Of a DNA stretch of 64,000 nt, positions 58,921 through 64,000 are shown in pieces (within the stretch, counting starts at the first letter, position 1; the number at the start of each line of letters is the position of its first letter). The stretch covers positions 15,284,479 through 15,348,478 of the forward strand of contig OZ017800.1 of assembly GCA_963969395.1 (NCBI GenBank), given 5' to 3'. This DNA is from Pseudoscleropodium purum (Eukaryota > Streptophyta > Bryopsida > Hypnales > Brachytheciaceae). The notes beneath the pieces are model-generated. The model was given only the letters and a program-made list of their open reading frames with translations, ran no database searches and was not told the DNA's origin. The position numbers were made by a program, and so were the translations under genes.

Positions 58921-60070
58921 TCTCTCCTCTTGCTCTCTCCTTGTGTTTTGGGGGGGAAGGTGTGTTTTGGGAGGTATGTGTGAGGGAAGTCTGCCACCTT
59001 TGGAGAGCAATTTCCAACGGGACTCAAAGCGGATGGGGTTGAATTTTGGAGAGATGCTGCGCCCTTAAGTCAGCTTTCCAAAGACATATGGCTCGCTCAA
59101 TTTGAAGTCAAGATGAAGATGGGACGGCCGGATAAGTGGAAGAAGGTTAGCTGCTGCCCCAAGGGGAGTCTGTCAACTTTGGAGAGCGATTGTGGACGGG
59201 CTTCAAGGCGTATGGGGCTAGATTTTGGAGAAATGCTGCATCCTTAAGTCAGCTTTCCAAAGACGTATAGCTTGCTCAATTTGAAGCCAAGATGAAGATG
59301 GGGCGGCCGGATGAGTGGAAGAAAGTTAGCTGTTGCCCCAAGGGAAGTCTGCCAACTTTGGAGAGCGATTGTGGATGGGTCTCATGGCGGATGGGCCTGA
59401 ATTTTGGAGAGATGATGCGCCTTTAAGTTAGCTTCCCAACGAGCTATAGCTTGCCCAATTTGAAGCCAAAATGAAGATGGGGCGGCCGGATAAGTGAAAA
59501 GAGGACAGCTGCCTTGTTAGTGGTGAACGGTTATTTCTCATTTGCATCTTGTGCTTGTATTTCACCATATGGAAATGTAATGTTGATTACAATATGCCTT
59601 GGTAATATGCCATGTGAGTGGATGTGTGATTGAGTTGCACAATTTTGTTTTGATTGACTGCAATTCAAGGACTTCATTGGGATGCAAAATGAAGGTCAAT
59701 GCATGGGGAAGTTCTAGTGTTGTGGATAGGGTGGATGTGCTATAATTACCTTTTAGGGTCCAATTTGGCCCATTTTGGGTCCAAATTAGGAAATTGTGGT
59801 GAAGAATTTGGATAGGAAGTTGCCTTGACTTTCAAGAATAGGTATTAGAGTAATTTAGGATGTTTAGGCACACATTTGGATGATCTAATGGTGTTGCCCC
59901 TATTTCAAATAAGTTGATTTAGGTAAAACAAAAATGTCAAAATGAACAACCATTTAGGAGTCCATTGCTTGGAGGCATTTAGGTTAGAGAGTTCCTTCCA
60001 CTCCTCTTCCGGCCCAACTTTGTGAAGGAGTTTTACCCTAGGGTGAAATTCACTCACATAGTGTTGAGGT
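58916..60070 (-). repeat. Repeat family X, copy B, second part
   Basis: Continues from the CT microsatellite through three ~179-bp tandem units and on to GGGTGAAATTCACTC near 60045, matching 38772-39960 in reverse. Confidence 0.8.
58988..59520. repeat. Tandem repeat, period about 179 bp, three units
   Basis: The AGTCTG word recurs at 58988, 59167 and 59346, each followed by TTTGGAGAGC, TTTTGGAGA, TAAGT(C/T)AGCTT and AAGATGAAGATGGG-type blocks. Copy A of the same family has two units with a ~180-bp period (landmarks near 39563 and 39743). Confidence 0.9.
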
Positions 60071-60628
60071 CTATGGACCTTTTCATTTTTTATAGTTCAA
60101 AATAAAATTCAAAAAATTCAAATAAAAAAGTCCATTCTACTAGAAAAGATTGAACTTGGATTGTAACAAAGAATTCCTATAGGAAATTTTTTTCCCTCTT
60201 TGTAGCCTTTGCTCAAAGGAAGGTCACTTTGACCCCATGTGCACAATCAACATATTTACTATTTTCATAAAAACTCATCATCAATTCTTGTAATGTTAGT
60301 AGACCTCCACCATGTTCAATTTGTGAATTTAAATTTAAATTTTTGATTCAAAAATAGGACCCAAAACCTCGAAAATGGCCAAAATATATATCCAATTGCA
60401 GACCAATAAAAAATAGTAAACTAATTTGAAAAAATTTGGAAAAAAACACTCAATGTTTGAAACTTTTTCATATACCTTCATTCTAGATTTCACGCCAAAT
60501 GGACCAAAGATGAACAAATTATGAGCAAAAAAACACATGTCCAAGGTGAAGGGAACAATAAATAGGATAAGTGTTTTTTGCAATAACCCAAACCTCTAAG
60601 AATCTAAGTGTTTAATAGTCTGTAACAT
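60071..60628. other. AT-rich spacer, no gene
   Basis: No supported feature. Confidence 0.45.
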
Positions 60629-63600
60629 TGTCGCAGTACAGGGCAGGTCAATTCCCCATTATACTCACAAAAATCGCTCTAGAGTATAACTAAGTGACTC
60701 TAAAGATCGAACCCACGAGATCCTGTGAAGTATCTAGCTCTATTAAGCAGTTAAGCTCAGTCAGTATCCAAATCTTACTTTCCGGTCCTAGATCTAGAAC
60801 CAGAAATACCACCACACCGGATAACTATAGACTGGATTTCTCCTTCTTCCGGTCCTACTAACTATCCGGTCCATACAAATACCCAAATCCCAGGATCTTA
60901 ACAACTTCCGATCCTCGAAATCCGTCCTGACCAATAACGTCCGGATGGTCATCCTGTACCCGTAATCCTATCCGGTTTAGTTTTGCCTCTGTTTCACCAT
61001 CAGAGGGGTCGCCGCTTAATTTTGAGAGTGGTAGGCCCACCACTCCTTTCGTGACTTATAGTGGCTGAAGACCCACTATCCTACTTCCTAAACTCCTAAG
61101 CTAATCCGGATCCGGTTTGGTCCTTCACAACAACCCAGATAGCAATCCGGGTTGTAGGTCACACAAAGACCCCACACTCGACCCTCTCGTACTACAACGA
61201 CCTTGATGCTACTTCCGATCCGTGCGAAGACAGGTGATTACAAGTGCACCCGTCCATTCCAACATCAACTAAAGTTCTTCCGTTACCTATACGGGTGGTG
61301 AGACCTCACAGGAGATCGGACACTCAACCGGATTTCCCACCCGGGAGTTCTAGCGCAGCTAAGGAATCCCTCCCTACCCGCCTAGCCTAACAACGACTTT
61401 CTCATCCGGAATCTCAAACTCTAGACGTGCTGAGGAACTAAGTTCACTCCCAACTCTTCGATACCTGCTCACATGCACCTAGGATCGGAAAATAAACACC
61501 AAGGGGAGAAATCACTCGCAAACCAACTCGTACTATCCTAGCTCCACATCATACAATCCTATCGCGCTGGAGAGAGACACACAATGAGGAGAAAAGAAAG
61601 GTACAACAAAATTTGCAAAATGAAAAACTCCCAATTCCCATCGCGGGAACCGATTTATATACAAAGGGTAAAAACCCTAAAAGTACAAAAAGGAGCGGAA
61701 AACCCGTAGGGGTCCGCCGCCACCCTAATCTAACTTCCGGTCTAACCTAATACTGTTGAACCGGATCCGGATCCGGATCCGCTCCTACCCCTAACTGAAA
61801 TTAAAATCCTATCTACCCTACAACTCTAGATCCTATTGTCGGGCTTCCGACCTCCGGGACTAGCTCCTCGAAGACTTCACTCAAATTTCGGACCCGTTCC
61901 CCCTCCACAGGATTAGATCCGGGTGGAGACTCCAGGTCGATGGTGATATCCGGTCTCGTGCCCGGAGTCCCAGTCCGTGCAGACTTCTTGGACTCGGGAG
62001 TCCAATCCTTCCTATCCTTCGCCATAGTCGCGTCCGGAAAGAGGTCCGGTAGCGAGATGTCCGAAAAATGAATACCTTTGTCGCACGTCGCTCCAGTCAG
62101 CTTCCGGCTGCTTTCCTCGATCCGGTCCGCAGCCTTCCGCCCCTCCACCATTGCCGTCTCCACCTGCTCAGCAAAGTCGGCGAGAATCCGAACCATCCGA
62201 GACCGGATAGTTTCTTCTCTTCGTGGATCTTCTCATCGAAGAGCTTCGCTTTGGCGGCGGCCGTTCCGGTCTCTCCCAGGACCGCCTTGATCTACTCGAC
62301 TATCTTCCGAGTCTCCTCCGCCATCTCCCGAGCGGCCGTCACGTCTTCCCGATAGGCAAAAAGTGTTGCCTTCAGTTTATCTACCTCCTCCTGTAACCGG
62401 CAGATCTCGGCTTCCTGCTTCCAGGTCTCTTCCGGATTGGTGATGCACTCTGCCACTTGTTCCGCCAATTTGCTGTCCGGTGGCGCACCCACCAACTGGC
62501 CGATCGCCTCAAGCGTCCTATGCTTGACCTCCCAATCCGCCCTGATGTTGCAGAGGACGTTGATCAGACCATTGAACGAATCTTGCATATCCGGATCTCT
62601 CCCGGAATTGGTCTTCTCGGCTTCCGGTTTCTCCTCCGGGGCCGGTTTGTCTTGACCGGGAGGCGTTCCGTGCTTGTATGGAGGCGTCAGCTTCTGTCGC
62701 TTGATCGGCGGCATCGGCTCCTCCTCTTCCTCGCTGGACTCCCGGTCTGACCCGGAATCGGATTCGGCCTCGTCATCCGTCTCCGACTCCCCATACTTCA
62801 GGAGCACTTCCTACGTCTTCCACACCCTCTCCTCCATGTCGGTGAGGACTTGGTTCTCCCGATAGAGGTGGAAGAGATAAGGGCACACTCGAGTGGCCCT
62901 TTTCTTCCCAACCCTACTAACCAGCTGGGCCACGAGATCGGAAATGATCCGTGCCCAGTCCACTTTCCGGGTACCACTGAGGGCACCGAAAATGGTGTTG
63001 CCGAGGGTGATCGTCACCCTGGTCGGCTTCTCCGGGTGAAGAACCGGAACCAGGAATTGCAGGAGCCGACGGTGTCGGTCATCCACGCAATCCTCGACCG
63101 CGTATCCGTCCTTCGGGTTGACGGCTCCCTTGAACTTCCCTCGGACAAACTCATCCTTCCGGCTCGCCATCCCCAAACCTCCTGCCCGTAAACCGTAAAC
63201 CGCTCTCCACATTCCCTCGTTCCAGCTGACGGGAGTTCCTCTCACTGTGTTGTCAAACTGGTTGGACAGCTTTCCGAGGAGCTCCTTGACCATTCTCTCC
63301 TCCCTAAGACCCCAAGGTTTCTCGGCAAATCCTACGCAACCCATGGATTTGAGATCATCCATGAGTTCAGACTTTTCCGGCTCTGTGGAGGGAATAACCG
63401 GAATAACTTTCCGGAGCTTCACCTCACCTCCAGAGAGACTCGCTGGTCTAGACCTACGTAGCGGAGGCATTCCCACTCCAATCTACCTCACTCTCTCCTC
63501 GCCGCACGTCCCGTTCCTCACTTCCTCTCTCCGATCTCAACCGGAAGCAAAACAAACAAAACACAAACGTACAAACGCACAAACGCACAAACGCCAAAAA

Positions 63601-63941
63601 CTCAACCGCGCGCGCTCAAGGTTGAGTTTCTAAAAGGGGGTGCAACAGTGAAAGCTCCTCCTTATATAGTCTCTGGACCCTTTCCGATTTGTCATCATGA
63701 ATCCGGTTTACCATCATTATCCGGTTCATCATCATAATCCGGTCCTAGACCTAATCCGTGTTGCATTCCATTTCCGTCGTTAGTTACTCCTGACCGGATT
63801 AGATCCAAGAGGCCCACTACTTCACGTTGTGTGCTAATTCTGAGTTTTCCTTCCCCACCTAATCGGATCCGGTTAGCTAATGACTAGATTCCGTTCCTAT
63901 TTTGGTGTATACTAAAAAAATCAAAATTCTAAGCTGCGACA
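60629..63941 (-). mobile_element. LTR 6, probably the 3' LTR of an element extending right
   Basis: A 3313-bp unit with intact termini. The flanks AACAT and TTACC do not match. On the minus strand the bases just upstream of the LTR start read GATGAGGAAGGGGTAA, a polypurine tract in the correct place, so the internal region of a full element probably lies beyond 64000. Confidence 0.85.
61813..63476 (-). pseudogene. LTR-encoded protein (copy 6), two stops and a frameshift
   Basis: Starts at ATG 63476. TAG at 62811-62813 occupies the same codon as in copy 2. A second TAG at 62292-62294 interrupts the coiled coil (RKIVE then stop), and a one-base loss near 62200 shifts the frame at SGSR. The C-terminal part still encodes DITIDLESPP. 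The middle shares the LEAIGQLVGAPPDS variants with copy 4. Confidence 0.85.
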
Positions 63942-63957
63942 TTACCCCTTCCTCATC
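63942..63957 (-). other. Polypurine tract (plus-strand primer site)
   Basis: The minus strand reads GATGAGGAAGGGGTAA directly before TGTCGCAG. The position and purine bias fit the PPT that precedes the 3' LTR. Confidence 0.7.
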
Positions 63958-64000
63958 TGTGAGCATCCCCGCGAACATCATTGGCCTTCAGTCGAAGAAG
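63958..64000 (-). mobile_element. Internal region of the element belonging to LTR 6 (edge)
   Basis: Only 43 bp are visible between the PPT and the window end; no coding assignment is possible. Confidence 0.5.

Noticed and set aside
1..64000. CRISPR array, bacterial operons or riboswitches
   Set aside because: No short regular direct repeats with spacers; gene structure with introns, plant retroelements and plant gene fragments shows a eukaryotic nuclear sequence.

Overview
The window looks like nuclear DNA of a land plant. It holds GT-AG split genes, fragments of plant-type NOG1, CASP and class I alpha-mannosidase genes, CCCTAAA telomere-type motifs, a CACTA-like MITE, and a Ty3/gypsy retrotransposon primed by tRNA-Asp. 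A non-seed plant (moss, liverwort or lycophyte) is my guess from the nuclease-kinase genes and the MULE-like gene; the species cannot be fixed from sequence alone. Host gene density is low and repeats dominate.

The dominant signal is one retrotransposon family with exceptionally long LTRs. Its LTR is about 3.3 kb, begins TGTCGCAG, ends CTGCGACA, and carries a 554-codon reading frame. Full LTR units lie at 18291-21587 (+), 24148-27444 (-), 47380-50682 (+), 55611-58915 (-) and 60629-63941 (-). An internally deleted unit lies at 35710-38004 (-). Four units have perfect 5-bp target duplications (GGTTG, TATGT, GTAGG, CTCTC), so they are solo LTRs. That they are LTRs of a gag-pol element is shown at both window edges. 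At 1-3446 (-) a broken gag-PR-RT body is followed by a tRNA-Asp primer-binding site and the LTR 3' end. At 63942-64000 a polypurine tract abuts the LTR 5' end. The LTR frame encodes an unrecognised nuclear-looking protein: N-terminal domain, acidic run, basic patch, coiled coil, and a SUMO-interaction-like motif. It is intact in three copies. Each LTR has a TATA box upstream of the frame and a second one downstream, which suggests a private promoter for the LTR gene plus a genomic-RNA promoter.

Layout: 0-3.4 kb gypsy element; 3.4-8.4 kb AT-rich DNA with old direct and inverted repeats; 8.4-12.8 kb decayed, same-strand fragments of NOG1, a GH47 mannosidase and CASP; 14.2-16.1 kb a nuclease-kinase gene (-); 16.4-18.0 kb a long-inverted-repeat element; 18.3-27.4 kb two LTR units and spacer; 27.4-29.7 kb a broken MULE-like gene; 31.3-33.9 kb a second nuclease-kinase gene (+), recently truncated; 35.7-38.0 kb the deleted LTR; 38.7-40.4 kb a repeat whose inverted copy (55.2-60.1 kb) was split by an LTR insertion; 40.4-44.1 kb AT-rich with a MITE; 44.1-53.2 kb GC-rich cggacg islands and a telomere-motif repeat family, one copy of which hosts another LTR; 53.2-64 kb AT-rich DNA and the last two LTRs.

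The two nuclease-kinase genes are paralogs combining a PD-(D/E)XK-type domain with a eukaryotic-type kinase domain, an arrangement described for Crinkler/CR-type proteins. They are the best candidates for functional host genes.
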